Assembly (NCBI GenBank): GCA_910585525.1
Contig: CAJUFR010000006.1
Coordinates: forward strand, 1 to 64,000
Direction of reading: 5' to 3'
DNA from: an uncultured Angelakisella sp.
GTDB taxonomy: Bacteria; Bacillota; Clostridia; Oscillospirales; Ruminococcaceae
Length of the DNA stretch: 64,000 nt
The notes under the pieces were generated by a model. It did not search any database. It had not been told where the DNA came from and saw only the letters and a program-made list of their open reading frames with translations. The translations under genes and the position numbers were made by a program. Positions within the stretch are counted from its first letter, which is position 1, and each line of letters begins with the position of its first letter. Shown piece after piece: positions 7,801-16,665 of this stretch.

Positions 7801-8438
7801 CCTTCCTCCGCCGTTTCCTTCCGCTTCTTCAGGAAGGAGCGGCGGTGGACCGGGGAGACGCCGTGCTTTTCCAGCAGTTCATAGTGCAGCTTGGTGGGGT
7901 AGCCCTTGTGCCGCTGGAACTGGTACTGGGGGTACTGGGCTGCCAGTTCCAGCATATACCGGTCCCGGCTCACCTTGGCCAGCACCGAGGCGGCGGCGAT
8001 GGCGGCGGACTTGCCGTCCCCCTTCACCACCGTCTGGGTGGCCAGGGGCAGCCCCGGGTCCCGGTTGCCGTCCACCAGGGCCAGCGCCGGGAGCAGTTCC
8101 CCCGGCAGGCCCTGTTCCAGCATGGCGGCATAGGCCCGGTTCATGGCAAGGCAGGTGGCCCGGAGGATGTTCAGCCGGTCGATCTCGGCGGGGCTGGCCG
8201 TCCCGATGCCGAACCAGGCCTTGCCGTTTTCCAGGATATCCCGGAAGATGGCCTCCCGGCGCTTTTCGGTGAGTTTCTTGGAATCGTTGAGCCAGGGGAT
8301 CTCCGCCCCCGGCTTTAGGACGGCGCAGGCGGCGAACACCGGCCCCGCCAGGGGGCCCCGCCCCGCCTCGTCCACCCCGCAGAGGGGGACGCCAAAGGCC
8401 CGGTCGAACTCCCAGAGGGCGTCGTTCTGCTTCTCCAT
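7797..8438 (-). CDS. rnhB: Ribonuclease HII
   Basis: Cleaves RNA in RNA-DNA hybrids, including single misincorporated ribonucleotides. The 213-residue protein from ATG 8438 carries GVDEAGRGPLAGPV (first two acidic metal ligands), KLTEKRR, VDGN and ASVLAKVSRDRYM, all standard RNase HII blocks. An in-frame upstream extension of 24 residues overlaps rbgA and lacks family sequence, so I rejected it. Order rbgA-rnhB-yraN is the classical Firmicute arrangement. Confidence 0.93.
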   Translation of the reverse strand: MEKQNDALWEFDRAFGVPLCGVDEAGRGPLAGPVFAACAVLKPGAEIPWLNDSKKLTEKRREAIFRDILENGKAWFGIGTASPAEIDRLNILRATCLAMNRAYAAMLEQGLPGELLPALALVDGNRDPGLPLATQTVVKGDGKSAAIAAASVLAKVSRDRYMLELAAQYPQYQFQRHKGYPTKLHYELLEKHGVSPVHRRSFLKKRKETAEEG

Positions 8439-8442
8439 GGCG

Positions 8443-9330
8443 CTACTCCCCCTTCCCCGCCGGGCAGGGCTCCAGGGTGATGCGGCCCCACAGGCCCCCC
8501 CGGAACTCATCCACCACCGTGATGGCCGCCCGCTCGGTGTTCACCGCCCCGCCGGGCAGCAGCATCCCCCGCTTTTTGCCGATGGCCTCCAGCAGCTGGA
8601 AGGGGTCGGCCCCGGCCATCTCCGCCGGGGAAAGGTCCAGGTGGTACCGGGCGGCCAGCTTCTCCCCCTCCCGGGGGGCCAGCACCTCCAGCAGGCGCAC
8701 CGCCAGGTGCTCGATATCCATCACCTCATCCTTCACCGAGCCCACAAAGGCCAGCCGCTCCCCCGCCAGGGGGTCGTCGAACTTGGGCCAGAGGACGCCG
8801 GGCATATCCAGCAGCTCCACCCCGCCGTTCAGGGTGACCCACTGCTTGCCCCGGGTGACGCCGGGGCGGTCCTCCACCTTGGCCCGTTTGTTCCCCGCCA
8901 GGCGGTTGATGAGGGAGGATTTGCCCACGTTGGGGATGCCCACCACCATGATGCGGATGGGCCGCCCCGCCATCCCCTTCTGCTCCCACCGGGCGATCTG
9001 GTCGGCCAGCACCTGGCGGACGGTGGGCAGGAACTGGCCCAGCCCCCGGCCGGTGCGGCAATCCGCCGGGATGGCGGGGATGCCCCGCTCCCGGTACCAG
9101 CCCAGCCACCGGCGGGTCTCCTGCTCGTCGGCGGAATCGCTTTTGTTCAGCATCAGCATCCGGGGCTTGCTGCCGATGATCCGGTCGATCTCCGGGTTGC
9201 GGCTGCTTTGGGGGATGCGGGCGTCGGTCAGTTCCACCACCAGGTCCACCAGCCGCAGGTTCTGCTGCATCAGGCGGCGGGTCTTGGCCATATGGCCGGG
9301 GAACCACTGCACCGGGACGATCTCTGCCAT
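8443..9330 (-). CDS. rbgA: Ribosome biogenesis GTPase RbgA/YlqF
   Basis: Circularly permuted GTPase needed for late 50S subunit assembly. The 295-residue protein has the permuted motif order: G4 LNKSD (about 62-66) comes before the Walker A GIPNVGKSS (about 127-135), then G3 DMPG. The N-terminus VQWFPGHMAK is diagnostic. Start is ATG 9330. It lies between lepB and rnhB, matching its usual neighbourhood. Confidence 0.94.
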   Translation of the reverse strand: MAEIVPVQWFPGHMAKTRRLMQQNLRLVDLVVELTDARIPQSSRNPEIDRIIGSKPRMLMLNKSDSADEQETRRWLGWYRERGIPAIPADCRTGRGLGQFLPTVRQVLADQIARWEQKGMAGRPIRIMVVGIPNVGKSSLINRLAGNKRAKVEDRPGVTRGKQWVTLNGGVELLDMPGVLWPKFDDPLAGERLAFVGSVKDEVMDIEHLAVRLLEVLAPREGEKLAARYHLDLSPAEMAGADPFQLLEAIGKKRGMLLPGGAVNTERAAITVVDEFRGGLWGRITLEPCPAGKGE

Positions 9331-9346
9331 AGGGTCTCCCTCCTTT

Positions 9347-9943
9347 TCATTCAATAGGCCCGAACCGCTCCAGGGGGGCGAAGCGGAAAAAGGCCCTGCC
9401 CTCGATGTCCCCCCGGGGGACGCAGCCCAGGGTGCTGCTGCGGCTGTCCTGGGAATGGTTGCGATTGTCCCCCAGCACAAAAAAGCAGTCCGGCGGCACC
9501 GTCACCGGGAACTGGACATCCCCCTCCAGGTGGGTGGTCTCGGTAAGATAAGGCTCCTCCAGCCGCTGGCCGTTGACGAACACCAGCCCGCCCTCAAAGT
9601 CGATCTGCACCGTGTCCCCGCCCTTGGCGATGACCCGCTTGATGAGGTGCTTGCCCTCCTTGTCCCTGGCCCGGATGGCCACCAGGTCGCCGCGCTCCGG
9701 CCCCTGGCCGCCGGCCATCCACACCAGGATGCAATCCCCGTCCAGGAGGGTGGGTTCCATGGAACTGCCCCGCACCAGGGAGGCCCGGACAAAAAACATC
9801 GAGCCCCCCGCCAGCAGCAGCGCCGCCAGCAGCACCAGCAGCAGGTCCCGCAGGGAGTTTCTGAGGGAATAGGACTGTTCCCGGGTCAGGGTGTCCGATC
9901 CCGGGTCCATCAGCGCCTCGATGTCCATATCCTCCGGCTCCAT
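9347..9943 (-). CDS. lepB: Signal peptidase I
   Basis: Membrane protease that removes signal peptides from secreted proteins. 198 residues: a cytoplasmic head, one membrane segment at about 33-53, then GSSMEPTLLDGD with nucleophile S61, the general-base lysine K102 in IKRVIAKGGD, and the conserved C-terminal GDNRNHSQDSR. The Gram-positive single-anchor layout is clear. It lies between the DUF4303-like gene and rbgA. Confidence 0.95.
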   Translation of the reverse strand: MEPEDMDIEALMDPGSDTLTREQSYSLRNSLRDLLLVLLAALLLAGGSMFFVRASLVRGSSMEPTLLDGDCILVWMAGGQGPERGDLVAIRARDKEGKHLIKRVIAKGGDTVQIDFEGGLVFVNGQRLEEPYLTETTHLEGDVQFPVTVPPDCFFVLGDNRNHSQDSRSSTLGCVPRGDIEGRAFFRFAPLERFGPIE

Positions 9944-9967
9944 GGGACCGCCTCCTTTTCGTTGCTC

Positions 9968-10462
9968 TTACAGTTCGTAGATCTCCATCGTCTCCATGCT
10001 GTTGAAGCTGCGCAGCGAGGTGTTCATCATCTCCTCCACATAGTCCCCGTCGGACATGGTGGCGAAGAAAAGGATATCCTCCCGGGCAAAGCCGTTTTCC
10101 TCAAAGACCTCATCCGGCAGGGCCTTGACGGCCCCCTCCAGCACCGACAGAAAGCCCTTGACGAACTCCCACTTTTCCGGGGAGGCGGTGCAGAGGTCGA
10201 TGTCCTTGCAGGCGTCCACCACCTCCACCAGGGGCTGGTAGAGGAAATCGGTCTCCGGCTCCAGCTGCTGGTCCCAGTCGAAATACTCGTCGATGCAGCC
10301 GCTGGTATCCCAGGTGATGAAGCAGCCGTAAAGGTCATCGGTGGTGATAAAGCCGATCTCGCAGAAGTCGCTGCCCTTCTCTTTGCCCAGTATCTGGCTC
10401 ACCGCCCCCGGCAGATGGGCGGCAAGGCCCTCCCGGAATTTTTCAAATCTTGTCAGGTCCAT
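9968..10462 (-). CDS. DUF4303-like protein of unknown function
   Basis: 164 acidic residues starting MDLTRFEKFREGLAA; the pattern of a YGCFITWD-type segment near residue 45 and DYVEEMMNTS near the C-terminus recalls DUF4303, a soluble family often next to toxin-immunity or housekeeping genes. I cannot assign a function. It separates rplS from lepB, an insertion into an otherwise standard gene order, and lies directly downstream of the rplS terminator. Confidence 0.5.
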   Translation of the reverse strand: MDLTRFEKFREGLAAHLPGAVSQILGKEKGSDFCEIGFITTDDLYGCFITWDTSGCIDEYFDWDQQLEPETDFLYQPLVEVVDACKDIDLCTASPEKWEFVKGFLSVLEGAVKALPDEVFEENGFAREDILFFATMSDGDYVEEMMNTSLRSFNSMETMEIYEL

Positions 10463-10502
10463 TTGGGGATGCTCCTTTCTAACTCTTTACGAATTGCTCC
10501 TA

Positions 10503-10533
10503 AGACAAAAGGGGACAGCACCCTGTCCCCTTT
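10503..10533 (-). terminator. Intrinsic terminator downstream of rplS
   Basis: GGGGACAGG / CTGTCCCC hairpin (10511-10530) followed on the minus strand by TTTTGTCTT. It lies between rplS and the DUF4303-like gene, so the genes below it depend on read-through or an unseen promoter. Confidence 0.75.
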
Positions 10534-10553
10534 CCCTTGCTCTCTGTTCGGTT

Positions 10554-10898
10554 TTAGCGGATGGCTTCCTTGACCTTGGCGGCCTTGCCGACACGGTCAC
10601 GGAGGTAGTAGAGTTTGCTGCGGCGCACCCGGCCCTTGCGGATAAGTTCCACCTTGTCCACGTTGGGGGAATGCACAGGGAAAACACGCTCCACCCCCAC
10701 GCCGTGGGACATGCGGCGGACGGTAAAGGTCTCGTTGATGCCGCCGTGCTTCTTGGCGATCACGGTGCCCTCAAAAGCCTGGAGACGGGACTTCTCGCCC
10801 TCCTTGATGCGGACCTGGACACGCACGGTGTCGCCGACCTCCACCTTGGGGGCGTCTGCCTTGAGGCAGCCGTCGGAAATGAGTTTCAAAGCGTCCAT
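10554..10898 (-). CDS. rplS: Ribosomal protein L19 (bL19)
   Basis: 114 residues matching bL19: GDTVRVQVRIKEGEKSRLQAFEGTVIAKKHGG, then VERVFPVHSPNVDKVELIRKGRVRRSKLYYLRDRVGKAAKV. It sits at the 30S-50S interface of the ribosome. ATG 10898 has AAGGAGG upstream. It is the first gene after a consensus promoter and a ~130-base leader, and lacks its usual upstream partner trmD, which lies about 41 kb away. Confidence 0.97.
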   Translation of the reverse strand: MDALKLISDGCLKADAPKVEVGDTVRVQVRIKEGEKSRLQAFEGTVIAKKHGGINETFTVRRMSHGVGVERVFPVHSPNVDKVELIRKGRVRRSKLYYLRDRVGKAAKVKEAIR

Positions 10899-10969
10899 AA
10901 GTTCCTCCTTAAAAATATCCGGTCATTCATGCCTGTTTTTGCGGCAGCGGACTGTCCGGTTTGACTGTT

Positions 10970-10988
10970 TGGCCCGGTATCCGGGCCA
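10970..10988 (-). promoter_or_regulatory. Hairpin in the rplS leader (possible L19 leader element)
   Basis: An 8-bp perfect stem, TGGCCCGG with CCGGGCCA, closes a three-base loop in the middle of the ~130-base 5' leader. L19 leaders that mediate autoregulation are known in Firmicutes; whether this belongs to that family is not shown. Confidence 0.3.
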
Positions 10989-11033
10989 TCATCAAAACCC
11001 GCGGGGATGCCCCGGCGGTTCTCATGCCCCGAT

Positions 11034-11062
11034 ATTATACCACGGGGAGAGTGGGAATGCAA
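11034..11062 (-). promoter_or_regulatory. Sigma-A type promoter of rplS
   Basis: On the minus strand, TTGCAT (11062-11057), a 17-base spacer and TATAAT (11039-11034). Transcription would start near 11027. Confidence 0.8.
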
Positions 11063-11102
11063 GGAAAATTTTTATGAAAAGTGGCTTTTTGAGCCTTTTT
11101 TT

Positions 11103-11891
11103 CTATCCCTTCTTGTTCCTGCTCCGGTTCTCCCCCTCGAATTCGCACTCCTCCCACCGGAGGTGGTAGTGCTCATTGTTGTAGTCACAGTCCTCCAGGT
11201 CGCCGGCCAGCCGGGGGAAGACGGTACAGGCCCTGCCGGCGGAGAGGTGCAGCTTGACCGGGCGGGAAAAGACCGCCCCTCGGGCCTCGTGGAAGATCAT
11301 CTGGTCGATCACCGCCATGGCCCGTTCCAGTTCCTTCTTGGGTACGCCTTCCATCCCGATGTCCGGCCTGCCGAACTTGCGCATCCCCCGGGTGTGGAGC
11401 CAGAAGGTGCCCTCCGGCTCGGGGGAGACCATGGCGTAGACATGGCAGTAGGGGTGATGGCTGCCGGAAAACACCTGCTCCTGCCACACCTCCGGGGAGT
11501 AGAGTTCCAGGGCCTGGAGGTCCAGCACCGCCACCGCCCCGGTCTCCACCGCCGCCTGGACAAAGCCGATGGCGTTGGAAAGGTAGTCCAGGGTATCGTC
11601 CTTCTGAACCTCACCCTGGAGCAGCATCCAGCTTTGGGCCTCTTTGGCCCTTTGGTAGAGGGCGGGGTCCCGCTCCTCCAGCAGTTTGCCCAGCGACCCG
11701 CCCAGCAGTTCGTCCATCCGGTCGCTGTTCTCCGGCCGCCGGAGGCCGTATATCCCCAGCCCCTCCGGCATCTCCTGGACGTGGTGCCGGGAGCGGGAGA
11801 CACGCAGTTCCTCCCCCCTGGCCCCAATGATGGCGTAGTGCAGGGCGGGCCTGCGGCCGGTGTCCTGATAGTACGGGCGTTCCAGTTCCAT
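11103..11891 (-). CDS. Conserved protein of unknown function (DUF4026/DUF4261-like)
   Basis: 262 residues from ATG 11891 (GGTGGAG upstream), no signal peptide or membrane helix. Segments such as FWLHTRGMRKFGRPDIGMEGVPKKELERA and ALYQRAKEAQSWMLLQGEV resemble the DUF4026/DUF4261 group, in which a protein of this type reports on nearby toxin or stress genes in some genomes; the match is faint. It lies 17 bases below another unknown gene and likely shares its transcript. Confidence 0.45.
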   Translation of the reverse strand: MELERPYYQDTGRRPALHYAIIGARGEELRVSRSRHHVQEMPEGLGIYGLRRPENSDRMDELLGGSLGKLLEERDPALYQRAKEAQSWMLLQGEVQKDDTLDYLSNAIGFVQAAVETGAVAVLDLQALELYSPEVWQEQVFSGSHHPYCHVYAMVSPEPEGTFWLHTRGMRKFGRPDIGMEGVPKKELERAMAVIDQMIFHEARGAVFSRPVKLHLSAGRACTVFPRLAGDLEDCDYNNEHYHLRWEECEFEGENRSRNKKG

Positions 11892-11908
11892 CTTGCGCTC
11901 CACCTTTC

Positions 11909-12748
11909 TCACGCCACCGGGAAGTGGGTCTTTTCCTCCGGCTGGAGGTCGATCGTTTCCAGCATATTGTACAGCAGCAGCACCGTGTTGTCGTTTTTGC
12001 CGTCCAGGCCGGTGTTCTTGCCCTGGAGGATGCGCAGCAGGTAGGGCATGGGGGCGTTGCAGAAGTTCTTCCCGGGGGAAATGACCCCGAAGATGACCTT
12101 CTCCGGGCTGTCCCCGAAGGCGCCCCACTCCCAGTCACGGCCGATGCAGAGGGCCTGGCCGAACAGCACCCCCAGCGATACCGCCGCGTCCGCCAGGTCC
12201 TTGCAGCCCTCCGGCAGTTCCCCTGTTTCCAGGATGTGATCGGCCCGCTCCCGGACCTCCCGGGCGATGACCTCGCCGTTGGCAGGGTCGCTGATGCCGA
12301 ACACCTCCACCGCCGACTGGAAGGTGCGCTGGATCTCCTCCCCGATCTTGTCCGGCAGGGGAGCCACATGGGGGTAGTAGCTGGGGCGCTTGCCCCAGAC
12401 CTCGATGAGCCCCACCAGTTCCTCTCCGGTGAGGGCCCGGACCAGCACCGAGGTCTTGTCCTGGTCCAGGATGTAGGGGGCCAGCTTCTCCAGGGCGCTG
12501 GCGTAGTCGGCGTGGCCGACGCCGAAGCACTTCCCCTTCCGGGTGCGCTTCATCAGCACCAGCTTCCACTCCTCCGACGGCTGGCCGTCGATGGTGTACT
12601 CCTTCTGTGGCTCCTTGGGCAGGATGGTCTCCTCCCCCTCCGCCAGGGAGAGGAGGCTCAGCTTCTCCCCCAGGTTGGGCTGGCTGCGGACCGCCTTGCT
12701 CCAGTCCGCCTTCTCCTTCTTGCCAAACAGCCGGTCAAACAGTCCCAT
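11909..12748 (-). CDS. Conserved protein of unknown function
   Basis: 279 residues beginning MGLFDRLFGKKEKADWS, a basic amphipathic head similar in style to the protein at 3105-3578. The body is soluble and acidic, with GHADYASALEKLAPYILDQDKT, LTGEELVGLIEVWGKRPSYYPHVAPLPDKIGEEI and a C-terminal MLETIDLQPEEKTHFPVA. I do not recognise a named family with confidence. It is paired with the 262-residue gene downstream and follows the radical-SAM pair by 24 bases on the same strand. Confidence 0.5.
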   Translation of the reverse strand: MGLFDRLFGKKEKADWSKAVRSQPNLGEKLSLLSLAEGEETILPKEPQKEYTIDGQPSEEWKLVLMKRTRKGKCFGVGHADYASALEKLAPYILDQDKTSVLVRALTGEELVGLIEVWGKRPSYYPHVAPLPDKIGEEIQRTFQSAVEVFGISDPANGEVIAREVRERADHILETGELPEGCKDLADAAVSLGVLFGQALCIGRDWEWGAFGDSPEKVIFGVISPGKNFCNAPMPYLLRILQGKNTGLDGKNDNTVLLLYNMLETIDLQPEEKTHFPVA

Positions 12749-12772
12749 GACTTGTCCTTCCTCCTTTTATCC

Positions 12773-13432
12773 CTATGCAAAGGGCTCCCGCTCCGCCGTG
12801 AGGATGGCGGTGCGCAGCACCCGGACATACTCCGCTTCCCCGCCCCGCTGCCGCCAAAGGGCCTCCAGCAGCAGGTTGGGGTTCAGGTTCATGGCCGCCC
12901 CCCCGGGCAGCCGCAGTTCCAGGGTCAGACAGTCCCCCTCCCCCTGGCGGGAGCGTTCGGCGATCATCGGCCGCAGGTCCAGCTGCTGGACCCGGTGCTT
13001 GGTTTTCTTCTCCACCGGGATGGCGGGCTGGGCCAACAGGTCCTCCCAGTCCCGCTCCAGGGCGGCGGCGCCGGCGGGGTCGAATATCTGGACGCGGTAG
13101 TCCGCCCAGGCGATGGCCTCCGGCTTGTTCACCGCCGGGGCTGCCTCTAGCACCCGGATGTCCGGGGGGAGGGCGGCGTTCAGCTGCTCCTTCACCTGCT
13201 CCAGGGGAAAGTCGTCCTCCTGGAGTTTGAAGTCGAAGGATTCCCGGGCCCCCTCAAACCCCAGGGGGATGGGGAGGGCGAAGGTCATATAGATGTGGGG
13301 GTTGAACCCCTCGGTGAACCAGACGGGGATGGCGGTGCGGGCAAAGGCCCGGGTCATGCACCGGGTCAGGTCCAGGTGGGAGATGTACTTGGCCCGGTCC
13401 CTTTTCTCAAAGAACACCCGTATCAGCTTCAA
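12773..13432 (-). CDS. TIGR03936/DUF2344 radical-SAM partner protein
   Basis: 219 residues beginning (TTG) MKLIRVFFEKRDRAKYISHLDLTRCMTRAFARTAIPVWFTEGFNPHIYMTFALPIPLG, the hallmark of the family that accompanies a TIGR03960 radical SAM protein. Start is TTG 13432: GGGAGGTG lies six bases upstream and the family N-terminus fits; no ATG does. The start lies inside the radical-SAM gene, a 26-base overlap, so translation is coupled. The pair is widespread in clostridia; its substrate is unknown (a tRNA- or ribosome-linked role is only inferred). Confidence 0.85.
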   Translation of the reverse strand: MKLIRVFFEKRDRAKYISHLDLTRCMTRAFARTAIPVWFTEGFNPHIYMTFALPIPLGFEGARESFDFKLQEDDFPLEQVKEQLNAALPPDIRVLEAAPAVNKPEAIAWADYRVQIFDPAGAAALERDWEDLLAQPAIPVEKKTKHRVQQLDLRPMIAERSRQGEGDCLTLELRLPGGAAMNLNPNLLLEALWRQRGGEAEYVRVLRTAILTAEREPFA

Positions 13433-15263
13433 AGCAAGCACCTCCCAGCAATCGGTTGGCCCCGCAGCCGGAGCAGCGGCGGCGGCAGTTTTCGGTGGTG
13501 GTGTCCGCCCAGGCCCTTTTGTCCTCCCGGATGAGGAAATCCTTGGCAAGACCGTAGTCCAGGTGGTCCCAGGGCAGCACCTCGCCGTAGTCCCGGCGGC
13601 GGCAGGCGTAGAAATCGGCGGAAAGCCCCGCCTGGGCCAGGGCGTCGTCCCATCGCTCCACCGAGAAGTGCTGGTCCCAGCCCTCCAGGTTGCCCCCGGC
13701 CCGCCACACCGCCTCCACCACCCGGTCCAGGCGGCGGTCCCCACGGGCCAGCACCGCCTCCACCCGGCTGGTGGCGGCGTCGTGGTAGTTGATCCGTATC
13801 TTTTTGCTGCTCACCTTTTCCAGCAGCCGCTTCTGCTTCTCCCGGAACTGCTCCAGGCTGTCCTGGGGCTCGAACTGGAAGGGGGTATGGGGCTTGGGGA
13901 CGAAGCAGGCCACGCTGATGGTCACCTGCACCCCCCGGCCCTTGGGCTTGTCCGGCATGCGGTAGTAGAGGTCCACCACCTTCTGGGCCAGTTCCAGCAT
14001 GGCGTCTATGTCCTCCGGGGTCTCGGTGGGCAGGCCCATCATAAAGTACAGCTTCATGGAGGTGCAGCCCCCGGCAAAGGCGGTGCGGGCGGTGGCCAGC
14101 ACCTCCTCCTCGGTGACGTTTTTGTTGATGGCGTCCCGGAGCCGCTGGCTCCCCGCCTCCGGGGCGAAGGTAAGGCCGCTTCTGCGGACCTTCTGCACCA
14201 GTTCCAGCAGCCGGGGGGAGAAGTTGTCCACCCGCAGGGAGGGCAGGGCGATGTTCACCTTCTTCTCCCCGGTCCAGGGGAGCATCGCCTCCATCAGCGG
14301 CTCCAGGCGGCTGTGGTCGCTGGTGGAAAGGGAGGTGAGGGACACCTCCTCGTACCCGGTGGCGGCGCAGAGGGTCCGGGCCTGCCGGTCCAGCACCTCC
14401 GGGTCCTTCTCCCGGAAGGGGCGGTAGATGTACCCCGCCTGGCAGAAGCGGCAGCCCCGGATGCAGCCCCGGAGCACCTCCACCATGGCCCGGTCGTGGA
14501 CCGCCTCGGTAAAGGGCACCACAAAGTCATCGGGGAAGAACATGGCGGACAGGTCCTTCACGATCCGCTTCTGCACCCTGGCCGGAGCCCCCTCCCGGGG
14601 GGTCACCGCCTGGATGACGCCGTCCTCCCGGTAGGTCACGTCGTAGAGGGAGGGGACATAGATGCCGGGGATCCGGGCGGCCTGGCGGAGGAACTGGCTT
14701 TTGGAAAGGCCCTCCCGTTTGGCCTGGCGGAGGAGGTCCAGCATCTCCAGCATCAGCTCCTCCCCCTCCCCCAGCTGGAAGAGGTCGAAGAAGCCGGCCA
14801 CCGGCTCCGGGGCGCAGGCGCAGGGGCCGCCGCCGATGACCAGGGGCCAGTCCTCCCCCCGGTCCTCCGCCCGGACAGGGAGCCCCGCCAGGTCCAGCAT
14901 ATTCAAAACGGTGGTGTAGCACATCTCGTACTGGAGGGTGAAACCGATGACGTCGAACTCCCGGATGGGGTCGAAGCTCTCCAGGCCGTAGAGGGGGATG
15001 TTCTCCCGGCGCATGATCTCCTCAAAGTCGCTGTCCGGGGCAAAGACCCGCTCGCACCACATCCCCTCCCGGGCGTTGATGAGGGAGTAAAGTATCTTCA
15101 TCCCCAGGTGGGACATCCCCACCTCGTAAAGATCGGGGAAGCAGAAGGCGAACCGCAGGTCCACTTCCCCCCGGTCCTTCTGGACGCTGCCGGGTTCCCC
15201 GCCGCAGTAGCGGGCGGGCTTCTGGACCTTCAGCAGCTGCCGGTCGATATTCGCTGGTATCAT
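13407..15263 (-). CDS. TIGR03960-type B12-binding-like radical SAM protein
   Basis: 618 residues from ATG 15263 with AGGAGGT upstream. The N-terminal ~180 residues (FCFPDLYEVGMSHLG, GPCACAPEPVAGFFD) are B12-binding-like; the radical-SAM cluster motif is CIRGCRFCQAGY at about residues 289-300, followed by LPSLRVDNFS and FAPEAGSQRLRD. The C-terminus carries a further CxxxCxxC (CRRRCSGC) and ends in GVL. The enzyme should reductively cleave S-adenosylmethionine; the product is not known. It overlaps the TIGR03936 gene, its obligate neighbour in clostridia. Confidence 0.88.
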   Translation of the reverse strand: MIPANIDRQLLKVQKPARYCGGEPGSVQKDRGEVDLRFAFCFPDLYEVGMSHLGMKILYSLINAREGMWCERVFAPDSDFEEIMRRENIPLYGLESFDPIREFDVIGFTLQYEMCYTTVLNMLDLAGLPVRAEDRGEDWPLVIGGGPCACAPEPVAGFFDLFQLGEGEELMLEMLDLLRQAKREGLSKSQFLRQAARIPGIYVPSLYDVTYREDGVIQAVTPREGAPARVQKRIVKDLSAMFFPDDFVVPFTEAVHDRAMVEVLRGCIRGCRFCQAGYIYRPFREKDPEVLDRQARTLCAATGYEEVSLTSLSTSDHSRLEPLMEAMLPWTGEKKVNIALPSLRVDNFSPRLLELVQKVRRSGLTFAPEAGSQRLRDAINKNVTEEEVLATARTAFAGGCTSMKLYFMMGLPTETPEDIDAMLELAQKVVDLYYRMPDKPKGRGVQVTISVACFVPKPHTPFQFEPQDSLEQFREKQKRLLEKVSSKKIRINYHDAATSRVEAVLARGDRRLDRVVEAVWRAGGNLEGWDQHFSVERWDDALAQAGLSADFYACRRRDYGEVLPWDHLDYGLAKDFLIREDKRAWADTTTENCRRRCSGCGANRLLGGACFEADTGVL

Positions 15264-15353
15264 ACCATACCTCCTGGTAAGTTGGTGTGGGGGACGGGGC
15301 GGAGGGAGAACAGCAACCCCTGGCAAAGCCGGGGGTTGCCTATTCCAACTCAT

Positions 15354-16517
15354 TTAGCCCGCCGCGTCATACACGATGTTCCCCTGGCAGATGGTGAGCC
15401 GCACCCGGTTGGCCTTGTCCAGGAACACCATATCGGCGTCCTTGCCCACCTCCAGGCTGCCCTTGCGGTGGGCAAGGCCCAGCATCCGGGCCGGTGTCTC
15501 GGAGAACAGGGGCAGGCACTGGGCGAAGGTGAGGCCGCTGGCCTCGGCCAGCTGCAGCAGGCCGTTTTCCGCCGTGCAGACGCTGCCCGCCCAGCAGCCG
15601 TCCTCCAGGAAGGCCAGGACCCCGTCCCGCAGGGCGGCGCTGCGGCCCCCGATCTGGTACAGTCCCTCCGGCTGGCCGGCCGGGGCGGTGCAGCCGGTGA
15701 CGGCGGCGGTGCGGGCCATCCCCTTGGCGCGCAGCAGCAGCCGCAGCAGCGGCGGCGGGGTGCAGCTGCTGTCACAGAGCACCTCGCAAAAGACATCCTG
15801 CTCCAGGGCGGCGGCCACCAGCCCCGGCTCCTCCCGGCTCATGGGGGCGGTGTGGTGGAAGATGTGGGTGATGCCCACCGCCCCCGCCTGGATGCAGTCC
15901 ATCACCTGCTGGTACCCGGCCCCGGTGTGGCCCAGGAACACCCGCACCCCCTCGCCGGTGAGGCGCTGGGTCAGCTGGGGGGCGCCGGGCAGTTCCGGGG
16001 AGATGGTGACCCGGGTGACGATGCCCCCGGAGGCGTCCTGGACCCGGCGGTAGAAGGAGTAGCTGGGCAGCCGCAGCCGCTCCTCCGGGATCTCGTCCCC
16101 TTGCCAGCCCGGGGCGAGGAAGGGGCCCTCCAGGTGGATGCCGGCGATCTGGGGGCAGTTCATCTGCTTTTTGGCGCTGCCGATGGCGGCGGCGGCCTCC
16201 AGGGTATCCTCCTCGCTGCCGCCGCCGATGGCGGGCAGGAAGGAGGTGACCCCGTGGGCGGCGCAGAAGTCCCGCAGCACCCGGACCTCCCGGGCCTCGG
16301 TAACGGTGTCGAAGGAAAGGCCCATGGCCCCGTGGAAGTGGGCGTCGATCAGGCCCGGGATAGCCAGCATCCCGTGGCCGTCGATGACCCTGCCGTAGGC
16401 GTCCCCCGGGGGCAGGATGCCCTGGACCCGCCCCTCGCTGATGCGCAGGTTGCAGCCCCGGACCTTGCCCTCCAGCACAGCCCGGACGTTGATGATGGTG
16501 GTGATGATACCCGCCAT
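15354..16517 (-). CDS. NagA-like amidohydrolase (N-acetylglucosamine-6-phosphate deacetylase family), catalytic residues altered
   Basis: 387 residues from ATG 16517, the length of N-acetylglucosamine-6-phosphate deacetylase. IDAHFHGAMG (H60, H62), HLEGPF (E130), GHT (H197) and H218 fit the amidohydrolase metal site. However, the usual VTDA block reads VTGC (residues 274-277), so the catalytic Asp is Gly275; the DGxHxxP block reads DSSCTPP, losing the substrate histidine; and HLFNAM is HIFHHTAPM. I see this directly in the DNA. It may be a different deacetylase or inactive. It has its own promoter, and no nagB is nearby. Confidence 0.7.
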   Translation of the reverse strand: MAGIITTIINVRAVLEGKVRGCNLRISEGRVQGILPPGDAYGRVIDGHGMLAIPGLIDAHFHGAMGLSFDTVTEAREVRVLRDFCAAHGVTSFLPAIGGGSEEDTLEAAAAIGSAKKQMNCPQIAGIHLEGPFLAPGWQGDEIPEERLRLPSYSFYRRVQDASGGIVTRVTISPELPGAPQLTQRLTGEGVRVFLGHTGAGYQQVMDCIQAGAVGITHIFHHTAPMSREEPGLVAAALEQDVFCEVLCDSSCTPPPLLRLLLRAKGMARTAAVTGCTAPAGQPEGLYQIGGRSAALRDGVLAFLEDGCWAGSVCTAENGLLQLAEASGLTFAQCLPLFSETPARMLGLAHRKGSLEVGKDADMVFLDKANRVRLTICQGNIVYDAAG

Positions 16518-16665
16518 AAGTTCCCCTTTCCCGAGGGTCTGGGCCCCCGGCTGAATGTAAATTTCCCGTAAAATTTCACCGTTTGGCCGTGATCCGGCCC
16601 TTTGGCAGTAGAAAAATCCCGGAAAAAAGTATAAGATAGATGCCATGATAACAGGTGACCTATTT

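Noticed and set aside
15304..15346. Strong hairpin (GCAACCCC...GGGGTTGC) between the NagA-like and radical-SAM genes as a terminator
   Set aside because: It has no T tract on the minus strand (TGTTCTCC follows), so I do not call it a terminator; it may be a stabilising stem.
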